Assembly: GCF_028769735.1 (NCBI RefSeq)
Contig: NC_088186.1
Coordinates: 8,339,001-8,403,000 of the forward strand
Source of the DNA: Zonotrichia leucophrys gambelii
Lineage: Eukaryota > Chordata > Aves > Passeriformes > Passerellidae
Direction of reading: 5' to 3'
Length of the DNA stretch: 64,000 nt
Shown: piece after piece, positions 33,848 to 45,926 of the stretch
How positions within the stretch are numbered: position 1 is the first letter of the stretch
Layout of the letters: every line of letters begins with the position of its first letter
Position numbers and translations under genes: made by a program
Notes under the pieces: model-generated
Seen by the model: only the letters and a program-made list of their open reading frames with translations
Databases searched by the model: none
What the model was told of the DNA's origin: nothing

Positions 33848-34304
33848 TGATGCCTTGTGCAGGCTGAGCTGGAACATAGGCTAAATGGAGTTAAAGAATA
33901 AAGCAGGGATTTATTAAAGGCCTCCATGGATCCACCTTGGGCAGCACAAGAGCCCAGCCAGGGCTGCACCCAAGATGAACCAAAATGGTCCCAAAATGCA
34001 CGACCGGGCACGGGGTCTCTCCCTGTGATCAGTTCTGCTCCATTTGCACCTTGCAGTTCATTGTCCCATTCCAGCTTTAGCCCAGGCAGTCCCACCCTGC
34101 TTGTTTTTCTCTCTCCAGCCCTCGGTGTTTGTGCTCTTGGGCTGAGATTTGGATCATTTGTCCTTGGTGCCCAGCTGGAGCAGGAATTGTTTTGTCTCCC
34201 TGCTCTGTGCACAGAGCTCACCATGCCCTCATATGAAGCTCAGACCCACACACACTAAAGCAGCACAGAATGTGAAAAATAAAAAAGCTAAACCTGAGAC
34301 ATCA
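33848..34304 (-). mobile_element. Solo LTR, type B
   Basis: Starts TGATGCCTTGTGCAGG and ends AACCTGAGACATCA, flanked by the perfect 4-bp repeat GGAT (33844-33847 and 34305-34308). It is nearly the same as the copy at 10931 over its length, with small differences such as GGAACATAGG near the start. AATAAA lies on the minus strand opposite TTTATTAAAGGCC near 33910. Solo LTR without coding sequence. Confidence 0.93.
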
Positions 34305-35283
34305 GGATGACTCACAGTGCCCCTTGCTGGTTAAGAAAAGGACAGAAAACTCAAAGCTGCTAATTCATGTGCCACATGAAAGCAGACACTTTAACGAGTA
34401 CTCATTCAAACTTCTGAGAGTATTCTTGAAGTGAGTGACCAACACAACTCCTCCAGTACCTCCAGTCCTTCCTCAAGAAGCATCAGACTCACCTTGTTCT
34501 GCTGACATCTTTGCAGAAGAAGGAATATTTGGGGTACTTTAGTAATACCTGAAGAAAATCTGCAGAGCTGATTTCTTACAACAGTTCTAACTGAGCCTGG
34601 TGATGAGGAGGAGTCTTTTTAAACCATCTTAAAAAAAAAAAAAAGAGCCTTCTCAGCTCATCTCTTTATCATTGCCATGTCCTACTTTTAATTCAAAAGA
34701 TTAAACTGTGAGAAAACAGACACAGAGAAGGCAGGGAGGCAAAATTTTATAGGAACCTTTCTTATCCACAATCCTTTACCTAGAAAGGGAGTTGCCTCTT
34801 CTCCTTGTCACCTTCTGGCTCTCTGTCCACATATCTCTCCATTGTTTTTAAAATCACTACAGTGGAAATGAGCAAAGTAGCTCCTCTATTTCTTTCTGGA
34901 CTTAAACAACTGGGAGTCACTGTGAATGTTCTCAGTGTCACTGGAAATGAACTCAGTGAAATATTTCCATGTCCTTCACATCAGCATTTGGTGGTGGGAA
35001 CAGCATAGCCAGGGAAATAAGGAATTGCAGGAGCTGGTGTGTGCTGGCCTTGGCTTTTCTGTGTCTGGGAAGATGATTATGGTTCTAGGGAGTGTTCCAG
35101 AGCCCTCCATCTCTGAGTATTGGTGAACCTTCTCCTCCCAAAGAAACTCCCCAGGAAGAAAAATAGATCAGGAAAAGAAAGATCTTTCTAACAAAGACTT
35201 GGTAGAAAAAAACCCCAACATTACCAAGGCAGAGATCTTAGAATATCCTGGTTGTAAAGGATCCACTAGAGATGAGTGAAAGA

Positions 35284-35326
35284 CCTTCCTTCCTTCCTTT
35301 CCTTCCCTCCCTCGCTTCCTTCCTCT
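35284..35326. repeat. CTTCC/CCTT pyrimidine microsatellite
   Basis: CTTCCTTCCTTCCTTTCCTT followed by CCCTCCCTCGCTTCCTTCC. It is imperfect, all pyrimidine but for one G. Confidence 0.85.
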
Positions 35327-36034
35327 TAGCAAATCCTACCAGAAAGATGCACCAATCCAGGTCCTGTCCTTAACCAAGTTGCTTTCTTCAAAGCTGCTGA
35401 GTTCCCTCTTACTCTGCCATGACCACACCCCTCTCCCTCCCTATTCCAAAATATTTCATTTGGTTTAAAAACCTCAGAGTTGCACTGCTCAACAATAGGA
35501 ACTTTTAGGCTCCTACTTCATTTCTAGGAAGACCCACATACTGCACGAGGAAGGATTTCCTGGAAAAGAAGAGATGAGCTCATGGCTCAGACAATTGGAT
35601 GCAGACTTAGGCTGGAATCAGCTTCTGTCACCACCAAGCTGAGCTCAGTTATTTCAGCCAGGTGGCCACTTCTTGTGTGCTCCTGGTGTGCTCCAGCTGA
35701 GCTCAGTGGGAGCTGGGAATTAATAAATGCTCCAGACTGCTGAGAGAAAACAGCATTTGGGGATCTCTCAATAAGCAGCCAAAAGTTAGAGGTTATTCCA
35801 TCCTGTGTCCTTGTTTGCCCATTCATCCCATGGTATCCAACACCAGGGAAAGGAATTTAAAAGTGGTTTGTATTTGCTAAAATGTTGTGATGGGTAGAGT
35901 AGGGAAATAAACTGAAAAACTCAGAGTGGATTTGATTGTTATAAATAAAGTATGTGACTTATCTAAGGTATAAAGTAAAATAAAATATAAGAAAGATAAA
36001 AAGATGAAATTCAGGTTACTTAGGAACTAATTCA

Positions 36035-36078
36035 CAAACTTCTGAAAGTTTGCCCTTCTGCAAACTTCTGAAAGTTTG
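36035..36078. repeat. Duplicated 18-bp palindrome
   Basis: CAAACTTCTGAAAGTTTG occurs at 36035-36052 and again at 36061-36078, period 26, followed each time by a CCTT. Each copy is a small inverted repeat (CAAACTT and AAGTTTG). Confidence 0.85.
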
Positions 36079-37935
36079 GCCTTGCATCTTTTAATGCACT
36101 TGCATAAAAATAGCTCAAAAAATACATGTGCAGGTAGAGCACTTTGATGGTAAGAGTAACTGTAGTGTAGCTAAATCTCTTAGATAAATCCTAAATCTTC
36201 AGGCTTTAACACTTTAGGAAAACAAGGAAAGGTATCCCAACTCTCTTTTGTAGGTTTTACAATAAAGATTTTCTTTAAGAAGATATTTTCTCAGGTGCAG
36301 TGGACAGAAGAGAAAGATGCTGATTGGGGAGTGGAGGCAGCTAAGAACATTTTAGGCCAGGAGGGAGGTTTGATTTGCTGTTCCATCACAGATTTCACAT
36401 GCAGCCTTCTGAAAGCCAGAGTACCAAAGGCATGAAGGGGATTCAAATGACAGAGTTTGAGGTGCAGAGCTCTGTAACCCCAGCAGCCTCCTCCTGTCCC
36501 TCTGCACAACTCAGGCCATCAGTGCTGTCACCAGCTCCTCGCCTGAGGCTTCAGGCTGGTGCTGCCTTTGGAAATCCATCCCCACCAGGACAGCCCAAGG
36601 CAGGGAGCCCTGTCAGGGATGTTTTGAAGCAAGGAGTGTGGGATAGTCCCTGGTCAGAGGGCTGCAGGCTGTCAAAGAGCTCAGTGCTGTGCCTGGAGAG
36701 TGTTGAGCTCCCCTTTCCCCTGCTCTGCACAGCCTCAGGGCACAGAGAAGCACAATAAATATTCCTATTTAAAAAGGTTTTCTTTCTCTCCTCCTCTCTG
36801 GAAGCAACACTTTGCCACACAGTCTATAAAGACCTAAGTCAAATTTGAGGAGCTTTAAAGCTTTTCAGTATCTAAAATATGAATCTGTAGCAAAACTGAG
36901 AACCAGTCCAATCTCCACGCCCACACAGTGCTTGTGCTCCTGGCCTGCCTTCATAACACATTTATAAACCATTTTCTGTTTAGTAAACTCTGCTTGACAA
37001 ATTACTTGACTTAAATTCCAGCATCTGAAATAACCAGCAGTAAGAGATAAGGTAATGGCCTGCAGACAAGGATATTAATCCTAATTATTTCTGATAACAC
37101 CCTCCTTTGAAATAGATGTTAATACTTAGCCAGCTGTGGTTAGTTTACCAAAAGCAGAATTTCAAAACACTTCCTTACCCCAGTCAGCCCTTCTGACCTC
37201 AGATCTCTGCATCCCCAGACAACTTCCAGGATGTCAGTCCAAGCAAGTCTTCCTAAGTGCACCTCAGAGAGTGATCCCTGGATTGGTGCTTTCCATTGGA
37301 AGTACTCTGGGCTCTCTCTAAGGATCTTGGGGAAACACGTCTGTGCTTTCCCTCCCTGAGTTAAGAAAGCTCATTAAAACATTCAATGAAACCCAAGAAG
37401 CCTGTTGGTTGCATTGCTTGCCAGTTTGTTAGGGAGGGTTGTTTGTTTTTTTATTATTATTATTATTTTTAATTTGTTGCTTTGTGTGCAGCAATCTAAC
37501 AAACTTTACAACCCCAAGTGCAAACATTTTCTATGCTGGCAGAACTCTTTTCTCATGCTTGTGACAGCTCAGTGACCTACTTTTGTTTGCTGGTGTGGCA
37601 GCCTCTGTGGTAGGAGGCCCAGCTGGGATGTCAGCAGTGCTCAGAGAGGGGTTGGGCTGAGTGACTGAACCTGGGTCACCTGTAACCAGCTGGGATTTAG
37701 AAGCCAACAGTGACAGGTGACAGTGCAGAGCCTGGGCTCAGATCTGGGAAGGCAACGATGCCACTTGGACCAGGTGTGGATCATCCTCCTTGATTGTCTG
37801 TGATGGTTTATTAAAAATCTCATCTTAAAGAAGAGGTGCAGCTTCACCACAGCAGGAATCAGACTTTCACAGGTTGCCAGTGCATTCTTCTACTCAAGCT
37901 TGAGAGAGTGGAGAACAAAGCTTTCAGCCACAGCC

Positions 37936-38340
37936 TGTGGTATTTTCTGAGACCCCTGACGAGGGGAGGAGTGATAAATCTGACTCCATGTTCCTAGAAG
38001 ACTAATTTATTATTTTATGATCTGTATTATATAAAATAATACTATTCTAAACAATAGAGAAAGGATACAGACAGAAGGCTAGAAAGATACTAAAGAAAAC
38101 TTGTGACTCCTTCCAAAGTCCCAACACAGCTTGGCCCTGATTGGCCAATAAGTAAAAACAATTCACATGAAACCAATGAGACAATCACCTGTGGGTAAAA
38201 AATCTCCAAACACATTCCAAAGCAGCAAACACAGGAGAAGCAATCATATAATTATTGTTTTCATTTTTCTCTGAGGCTTCTCAGCTTCCTAGGAGAAGAA
38301 TCCTGAGTAACAAGATTTCTCAGAAAATGTGATGGTGACA
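37936..38340 (-). mobile_element. Solo LTR, type A
   Basis: Begins TGTGGTATTTTCTGAGACC and ends GTGATGGTGACA, with a perfect 6-bp target duplication ACAGCC at 37930-37935 and 38341-38346. On the minus strand it has CTCAGGATTCTTCTCCTAGG, ATGATTGCTTCTCCTGTG, TACCCACAGGTGATTGTCTC, a CCAAT-box segment TATTGGCCAATCAGGGCCAA, GCTGTGTTGGGACTTTGGAA, and AATAAATTAGTCTTCTAGGA, matching the copies at 4619 and 59677. No internal genes remain. Confidence 0.95.
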
Positions 38341-38346
38341 ACAGCC

Positions 38347-40640
38347 AACACTGCTCTAGAAGCACCTTAAGAAAGTCCAGCTTGACCTCCACATTTCTCC
38401 CTTCCCACATCTTTGCAGAATCCCTGCAGGCCTTGTGCATGCCTTAAATTCCCCCAAATCCTGAAGTTTGAATAGAACACTTTGAAGAATTGCCACATTT
38501 CTGAGAAAACCATCTTCCCATCCTTCAGAGAAATATATTGCACAACATGAATATAAACTAAGATGGAACCAATGAAGATACAGAAGGACAACAGGATTAA
38601 TAATATGGTAGACAGTGCTAACAAAGAAACAGGGGGTAAAAAATTGGGCAAATCTGCCCAGTGGACTCTCTCCATAGTGGTCACATCCTGATCTCTCTCC
38701 TACTTGTAGGCAATTTTCTCTCAGTAATTAACAAATGGTAGTCACCATTTTCTTGGTGACAATCCAATTTCATCGAAATCCATGGATTTATGAAGGAATG
38801 ACTTGGGATCACTCTGTGGCAAACAATCTGCTTCCTCTGGGTAAATATTATTAGAATGGTTGGGAGGAAGGAATGCCCTCTGAAAGGATACTGCATCCAG
38901 GAAGAGGATTTTAAACTTGGCAGAATAACCTGCAGGAAGCTGTTACTTGTGCCAGACTTTATGCTATTGATTCAGTAAGGCAAACAAACCTTAGTTGGGT
39001 TTGTTCTCCTCACATCCTGAGTCTCAGCTCAGGGAGACCAGTGTGTCCAACAAGAAAGTGCAACAAGATATGCCCCACTTACCTTGTTCTGGGAGAAATT
39101 CCAGGGCTAGGAAATGTTCAGAGGCCACAGCTGAAGGTTCCTCTGGAAAGGAGACTCTCTCCATCCCCATCAATGTCACTGGGAATGCTGCTGCTAACAG
39201 AGACCTCTATTTGGCTCCTGGTGATAATTACCAATCCCTCAGCCTTTACTGCAGGCTGGGCTATCCATGGTTTATGCCCATTATCCAGACCAGAAAACAT
39301 CATCCTTACAAGGCTGGAATCAAGAGCTGCACTGGTCAGGACCCATAATACAGTGAACTATTTCCAAAAGAGTCCTTTGTAAGCCTATTTTCTGCTGTTC
39401 TTCAAAGTATTCTTCCCCATGTCTGCCTCTCCTCTGGTGTTTGTGAATTTGTAACGGCTCTGGGAATGAACAGCTCAGCTTCAGCTGGGCCTTAAGGATG
39501 AAATCAAAGACCTTCCCCATATCAGCCACCAGGTAAATAACCTGCAAAACCACCAAAATCCAAGGTTCTGTGAGTCCTCTTTAAGTAAATAATCAAACCA
39601 CTACACTTGGTAGTAGCTCTTCACTGTTTGTTGAGTTTGAGTTCACAGCTCTGTGACACCACAGCTTTCCTAAAGCATTAAATAGAACAAAGAACCCTAA
39701 AGACAGAGCCTATGGGAGCACAAAGGCTCCTCAATCCCTCCAGTCCCACAGCACCTGCAGAGCCCCTGAGATACTGAGGGAGGGGGAGCAGACCCTTGGT
39801 TTGCTCAGTTATTGCAATTGCTACCTGGAAAATATGACAGGCTCAGATTTCCAGATCACCATGAAACTCCACTGATATCATTTCAGTGACCTCCATCACC
39901 CCACAGGCAGAGACACAGAAGCTTATTCAGTAGTTTAGTGTATGATAAAAAAGAGTAGGTACAGCTCAGATAGCTTTGAAATCCTTTTACACATATTTTG
40001 GGATAAGAGGTGAAAGCTGAAGCCATTCAGGTGAAAAATGAATTGGCTGCCAAAATTTATCTTGTAACATAATCCAGTGCTGAACAAAGAGGAGATGTTT
40101 TTCTTCATATCTGTATATCCTTTCCCCATTTTTCTTGAGACCAGGGAATTCTGCAGGAGCAAGACTTTAAAGAGAAACTTTAATCTCCTTCACAAAGTTT
40201 CAATTATCATGTCTTAAATACTGAAAAGCCTTTTTATTAAGTTTTTATCACTTGTCCTGGTTATTCCTGTGATGAAGGACTTTAAAATTCTTCCCACTTC
40301 ACCCTTCAGGCAATCAGCACAGCATTACAGAGCTCTTTAGGGAATTAGATAGGGCCACACATCTGCACTGAGGAGCCAATAGTTAAATCAGATGTTTTGC
40401 TTTGTTCACTCTGAAAGTTTTACCTTCTGCTCGATGAGTTTCAGTTCCTGCTGCAGCAAAAAAAATCCATTTCACTGTGCAGAGTGGTTTTCAATTTTTC
40501 ATTAGAGAAATAAGATAATTTTAAAAATAATTTCATCTGCTTTCATCTTGAGGAGTATTCATTTCAAAATGAGAGCTAGTAAGAATTTCTGGCTAAATAT
40601 ATGAATATTTTGTCAGGTTGCAGCTAAAAAACTTTTTAGA
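38347..40640. other. Single-copy stretch, nothing firm
   Basis: About 2.3 kb. A strong splice-donor consensus (AAG|GTAAGT on the minus strand at 39077-39085) is present but no exon structure supports it. No repeat family is recognised. Confidence 0.4.
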
Positions 40641-41085
40641 TCACAGAATCATGAAATTGTTTGGGATGGAGGGACCTTAAAATCATCTCATCCCACTCCT
40701 GCCATGGGCAAGGACACCTCCCACTATCCCAGGGTGTCCTGTCCAACCTGGCCTTGGGCACTGCCAGGGATCCAGGGGCAGCCACAGCTGCTCTGGGCAC
40801 CCTGTGCCAGGGCCTGCCCACCCTCACAGGGAAGAATTTCATCCCATATCCCATCCAGCCCTGCCCTCTGGCACCTTAAAGCCATTCCCTGTGTCCTGGC
40901 ACTCCAGGCCCTTGGAAATTGTCTCTCTCCATCTTTCCTGTTGGCCCCTTCAGGCCCTGCAAGGCCACACTGAGGTCCCCCCAAAGCTTCTCCTCTCCAG
41001 GTGCACAATCCCAGCTGTCCCAGCCTCTCCTCCCAGCAGAGCTGCTCCATCCCCTGATCACCCTGGAGCCTCCTCTGGATCTCTC
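40641..41085 (-). mobile_element. CR1 LINE, about 445 bp of the 3' end
   Basis: Reversed CR1: TCACAGAATCATGAAATTGT, CCCACTCCTGCCATGGGCAA, CCTGGCCTTGGGCACTGCCA, CCAGGGCCTGCCCACCCTCA, GGCCCTGCAAGGCCACACTG, TCCCAGCTGTCCCAGCCTCT. It matches 53761-54340 closely, with the same subfamily-specific words, and stops near CTCTGGATCTCTCCAGCA. It is 5'-truncated; frames across it are CR1 shadows, not genes. Confidence 0.95.
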
Positions 41086-41419
41086 CAGCATGTGGGCATT
41101 TCCATCCCTTACTGATGTGTCTTCCTCAAAGGAAAAGGAAGAGTCCGTTTTCCTCTTTCCTTTTCCTCTCAAAGAGTCAGTTCTACCTGAAAATCCATCC
41201 CCTTTCCTGCTCATCGTTTGGGCTTCATCCCTCCTTTCGAAGTAAGACTTTGATAAAACAATGGCTTTGTTACATTGCTTAAAAATGCTGGAGTCACATC
41301 CTCTCCCATGGGAGTGGCTTTCTCAGCTGGCTCTTGTCAGGCAAAGAAATGTCCCTCAGCTGCCCCACACACCATCCTGGACTTCACCAGCACTGAAATT
41401 TTCAGTTGTGTCTTGTTCT
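41086..41419. other. Single-copy stretch, nothing recognised
   Basis: About 330 bases between a CR1 and an LTR. No repeat family, exon or RNA gene is recognised. Confidence 0.4.
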
Positions 41420-41423
41420 TCCC

Positions 41424-42062
41424 TGTCCTTGGGTGACGTTATGATGCTTATATCCCCACTCGTGTGTTTTGTTTATGCTGGATATCATGTTCTGTGCCTT
41501 CAAGACTGGCTCTGAAGAGCAGATGTTTGGTTTTGTTATCAACTGCTCCCCCACAGCTGGTGGGACACACAGGGCTGTACATGGGGCTGCTTTTGCTTTT
41601 CGCTTGCTCTTGCTTCTGCTTTGCTTCTGCTTTGCTTCTGCTCATTAGTTAGTTTAGCTAAGCAGTCTGAATTTTCCCTGGATTTGTCCTTTCCCTTTTT
41701 TGGACCAACTCAAACCTGCTCCAGGCTGGGGCCTGGCAAACACCGACAGTTTGCACCCTGGGCCTAGCGGGGCCTGCTCTGGGCAGCAGCTGCCCCAGCA
41801 CAGGAGGGACTGATAACAGAGTGACCACCCCCAGAGAGACTTTCTGAATTTGTCATCTTTTTCAGAGCGGTGACAGAGTGGCGTCACCTGGTATTGTTCA
41901 TTCTGCGTGCTGGGGGTGCTGTGCCTGTTAAATAAACAGGTTCTTTCCACTTCTCTCCAAGGAATCCTTCCTGAACCAGTTGTGGGGAGAAGCCATGTGG
42001 GTTTGTTTTCTGGAGGGGCCCCTTTTGGAGGTTTTCTCCCAAATTTGCCCTAAACCAGGACT
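41424..42062 (+). mobile_element. Solo LTR, type F
   Basis: I recognise the order ATGATGCTTATATCCCCACT, GCCTTCAAGACTGGCTCTG, the TTGCTTCTGCTTTGCTTCTG short repeats, AAACCTGCTCCAGGCTGGGG, CAGCTGCCCCAGCACAGGAG, CAGAGAGACTTTCTGAATTT, CTGTTAAATAAACAGGTTCT (AATAAA at 41931-41936) and GCCCTAAACCAGGACT as a common avian LTR. It starts TGTCCTTGGG and ends CCAGGACT, an almost complete inverted end pair. TTCCC before (41419-41423) and CTCCC after (42063-42067) may be a 5-bp duplication with one change. No internal genes. Confidence 0.75.
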
Positions 42063-42067
42063 CTCCC

Positions 42068-44190
42068 ACACATCTTTCCCCCTTCCCCATTTTTTTTTTT
42101 CCATTTTGTAACCCAGCTCTGACAAGGACATCCTTGTTTGCAGGAAAACCGCCGGCCACTGAACCCCCTTCAGGCAAAGCAATTCCTCTTGCTGTAAACT
42201 CATTTCCTCGTGCTTTATTAACTTTTCCATCTCATGATGGAAGTGACCTGAGTGACAAAGGGCCCTCTCTTGTGCACAAACAGACACTCCCAGGCTCCTC
42301 CAGCACAGAATTCCCAGGGGAAGGGCCGTGTTTACCCACATGAGCTGACTTTATTTCTCTTCTGTCTGGAGTCAAGCGAGGCACGTTCCAGTCGAAGTCA
42401 AAATAATCCCAAGAAAATCCCTGAAACTTTAGACTTTCTGGAAGAGTTTTGGAACACCCCCAAAGGCAAATGGAGGGATTTTATGAAGCATTCCAATACT
42501 CATATGAAAATGATTGTGGGGAAATACACACAATGCAGATCGCTCTGGGGATTAGGAGTCTTCCAGCAAGGAATTCCTGCAGCTTTGCATTTCTTGGATA
42601 AGAGTATTTAAAAAACCAGCAGAGCATTATAATCTCATTTTCGGGTGATTTATTCTGACTGATGGGAGGTTTGGTGCAGTGGTAGGTGAGGTGACTGCTC
42701 TGAGGTCTGATCAGAAGTTTTTCAGGGAGTATTGGCTCTCTAAGCCTATTTTCCTGCTTTTTTCTCCCCCTCCACATGTCTCTGCTTAACCAAACATCAC
42801 CCATCCTGATTCTTCCCTCAGAAAGAGCAGGATAAGTCAGGAATAATCCTTGTGAAATGACTAACTTAAGTCAGCCTAAGCAGAGAATCAGGTCTCAAAA
42901 CCCAGCAGTGAGTTGTGAACCTGCCTTTTCTGTCACAAGTACAAAGGGCAAGTGAGACACTCCTGGATCTGAGGGAAAGTCTCTTTTCATTATAAGTGAT
43001 TAACAAGCAGAAAAAACAGACCTCGACTTTTTCACTGGAAAAAAATGAGAAATATCTCAATTTGGCCTTTTTGCCCAACTACAGAGCTCTGTAAACACAT
43101 TAAAGGAGAAGAATTAACAAAATAAGGCATGTTCTCAGTGAATTTATTACAGGCAAACAACACATGAACACTGAAACGAGCCAACAGTGCTTTGGTGGCC
43201 TATTTGAACTGCTGGTTTCACTCTATTTTCTCAGTAGATAAAATGTGCACATTAATTATGTGCAAAATACTCACACAGAAATGGGCGTAGGCCTTTAATT
43301 GCAGGATTTTTATTTTGGTTATCATTCAGAAGCCCAGTCCAGTTTGGCAAAAACAATCCATTCTGTATAAAAATCTGCTTAGCAGAAGTGGATTTCTTGT
43401 ACAGCAAATCCTGTGACTCTCCCACAGGCCAGCAGTGTGTCACTAAGTGACCTTCAGCACTGGTCTTTATTCCTAATTTACCAGTAGGTTCATATTTTAA
43501 AATAGTATTTGGGAGATAACTGGGGCTAAAAAATGACATGCTTCCTGGATTAGGTCATGCATGGCCTTTCTGCCAAGCACCTTATCTAAATAATTATTCT
43601 TTTTGGGGGAAGACACCACCATGTTTTTTAATTTCTAATCTCCTGTTTGTCTCCTTCCTTCCTGCACAATAAATAATGAAGATTTGAGGTATTCTGTAGT
43701 GAAAGGAGAAAACGTAGTGACTTGAATCTCACTTTTATTCCCAAATTTCATTAATCTTTATTTTTCATTTCACCTGAGCAGTCTGAACACCAAACACCAG
43801 AGCTGTCTCTCCTTAGGGCAGTGCCTGAAACACAAGGCTGCTCCACAGTGGAGAGGCAAGGAATTTTCACTTTCCTGCTGCTTGAAGGTGTTTCCACTTT
43901 GCAAATGACATTTCCAGTGCTTTGATCACCCAAACGAGGGCGTGAGGCTGAGCTGTTGCCTGGTGGCTGGAGAAGGAAATCAGATCTCTATTGCAATGTC
44001 CAATCTGAGGACACTTTAAGTTAGAAAAGAATAATGAAAAAACAAATTAAAAAAGGAATAACAGCTCATTTTCCCTGAAAAGGACCTTCTTTCAAGATTT
44101 TGAAGGGAATGATGTGAAGCACAGCCTGTCCCCAGTGTTTCCTGCCTTGTTGGAGGGGATAACTCCCTGCTCAGAATATTTTTCCCAGTT
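42068..44190. other. Single-copy stretch, nothing recognised
   Basis: About 2.1 kb, AT-rich towards 43550-44080. No repeat family, exon or RNA gene is recognised. Confidence 0.4.
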
Positions 44191-44196
44191 GTGAAG

Positions 44197-44582
44197 TGTG
44201 GTATTCACACCCTTTAACCAGACAGAAACGGAAAGAAAAGCAGAGAAAAGAGTGATCAAAACAATTCTTATCCCATTTGCTGCTCCTGTGTTTGTGCACA
44301 TGTGGAATGTGTTGGGAAGGTTGTTTACCTGAAGGAATTTGGTAATTGGATTCTGGTGGAATTGTTTATGTTAATTAGCCTATCAGGTCCAAGCTGTGTC
44401 CTGACTGTTGGGAGACAGTCACAAATTTTCTTTAGTACTTTTGAGTAGTTAGAAGTATGATATGGTATGGTATACTATAATGTAATAAAATATAGTTCTA
44501 ATAAAGTGAGTGTTCAGCATTCCAAAGCCTTGGAGTCAGATGTCAATCATTCCCAGAGTTGGGTTCACCTGCATTTGCTATA
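44197..44582 (+). mobile_element. Solo LTR, type A, diverged
   Basis: Starts TGTGGTATTCACACCC and ends CTGCATTTGCTATA, with a perfect 6-bp target duplication GTGAAG at 44191-44196 and 44583-44588. The terminal CA has become TA. Internal landmarks are AACAATTCTTATCCCATTTG, CTGCTCCTGTGTTTG, GTTGTTTACCTGAAGGAATT, CTATCAGGTCCAAGCTGTGT, GGTATGGTATACTATAATGT and GGAGTCAGATGTCAATCATT. It is more diverged than the copies at 4619 and 59677, so probably an older insertion or another subfamily. Confidence 0.92.
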
Positions 44583-44588
44583 GTGAAG

Positions 44589-45663
44589 CATCAAAGCCTT
44601 TCCATGCTGTGAAATACAGAACACAGCCCTTAATTCTGCATCCCCTGCTGGAACTTGGAGCACAGGATCTATGGACAGAAATGGCTCTGGAAGACAGAGC
44701 TGGCAGGAACAAGGAGCAGGAGGCAGAGGTGAGCTGCTTGCAAGTGAAATTTGAGTTGTTATGATGTCACTAAGTCTGCTCTGGCTCCCACAAGCCATGA
44801 AACACTTCATTCCCCTGGTGCTGAGACATGACACACGTTATCCAAAGCCTTGTTTAATCAGCTTAGCAACCTGAATAAGGCTAACAGCAAAACCAGCTCC
44901 TGCCAATCCCCTCTCCAGAGTTTTTGCTTTCTAAGCAAGCCAGAGTTATTCCCAAAAACCCCATAATCTCACCAGGAAGAATTTATCAAACACACACTTT
45001 TAAAGTGGTACTTCTCAATATACTCAGTGCCCACATTTCACTGGGCATTTCTTTAGAATATTCCAGGTAATTCAGAATTTGCCTTCAGTACATCTGCATG
45101 TGTCTTTTACCAGCATTCAGCCAGGAAGGATCAAGGCTGGTTCCCTGCTACTGCAAGCAAACTTTTCCATGTTTCCACAAGGTGATGGCCATGCTGGCAC
45201 TCGTATCCAGTGTTCTGTAGCCCTCTCTGGAGTGGGATGGGCAGCAGGAGGGATCCTGAGGCTGGAACAGCAGGAGCCTCCCCATCCCTGAGGAAGGGGA
45301 GCAGGACAGGCCAGGGAGTGATGGTCTGGTTCTACCAGAGCCCCCCAGCACCACGAATCCCTCATGGTGGATCAGGTTTGAGCAGGTCCCAGCCAGCAGG
45401 GCAGCATCAGGGTCAGTGGTAGGGAACAGAGGCACCCCAAACCCATGGTGACAATGCAGGTGACTTTCATGACTTCCCAGGATCAGGAAAATTAAGATAT
45501 CACCATTAAAGTCACTGTGTTATGACACATTTCTGAGAAAACACCAGAGTTGCATAAGGATGAGAAGTTTCCAGTTTTGTCAGACAATGTGGGGTTTTTC
45601 TGGGCAATTTAGGAAGGTTTTGTGTTCACCCAGCCTGCTCCCTGCTGCTGCCTCCATCCAAGT
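44589..45663. other. Single-copy stretch, nothing recognised
   Basis: About 1.1 kb before the hexamer array. No repeat family, exon or RNA gene recognised. Confidence 0.4.
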
Positions 45664-45926
45664 CTCATTCCTGTTCCCATTGCCATTCCCAATTCCTGTT
45701 CCCATTCCCATTGCCATTCCCAATTCCTGTTCCCATTGCCATTCCCAATTCCTGTTCCCATTGCCATTCTCAATTCCTGTTCCCGTTCCCATTCCTGTTC
45801 CCATTCCCAATTCCTGTTCCCATTCCCATTCCCAGTCCCATTGCCATTCCCAATTCCTGTTCCCACTCCCATTCCTGTTCCCACTACCATTCCCATTTCC
45901 CACTCCCACTCCCATTCCCATTCATT
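45664..45926. repeat. CCCATT/CCTGTT hexanucleotide array
   Basis: About 260 bp of hexamer-based sequence (TTCCCATTGCCATTCCCAAT, TCCTGTTCCCATTCCC and variants). The top strand is dominated by pyrimidines, with scattered A and G. A higher-order unit of about 36 bp (CATTGCCATTCCCAATTCCTGTTCC-like) recurs. It keeps all frames open: the minus strand reads as repeating Gly-Asn-Gly and Trp-Glu-Trp, and the plus strand as Pro-Ile-Pro-Val. Those readings are artefacts of the period, with no start context or flanking domain. Confidence 0.95.

Larger units (their letters stand above)
34309..37929. other. Single-copy stretch with small simple repeats
   Basis: About 3.6 kb. It contains an A14 run (34631-34644), a CTTCC-type run (35284-35326), a duplicated small palindrome (36035-36078) and an ATT run near 37455. 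The section 36930-37140 has GATATTAATCCTAATTATTT and GATAAC words like regulatory DNA. No gene or transposon recognised. Confidence 0.4.
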
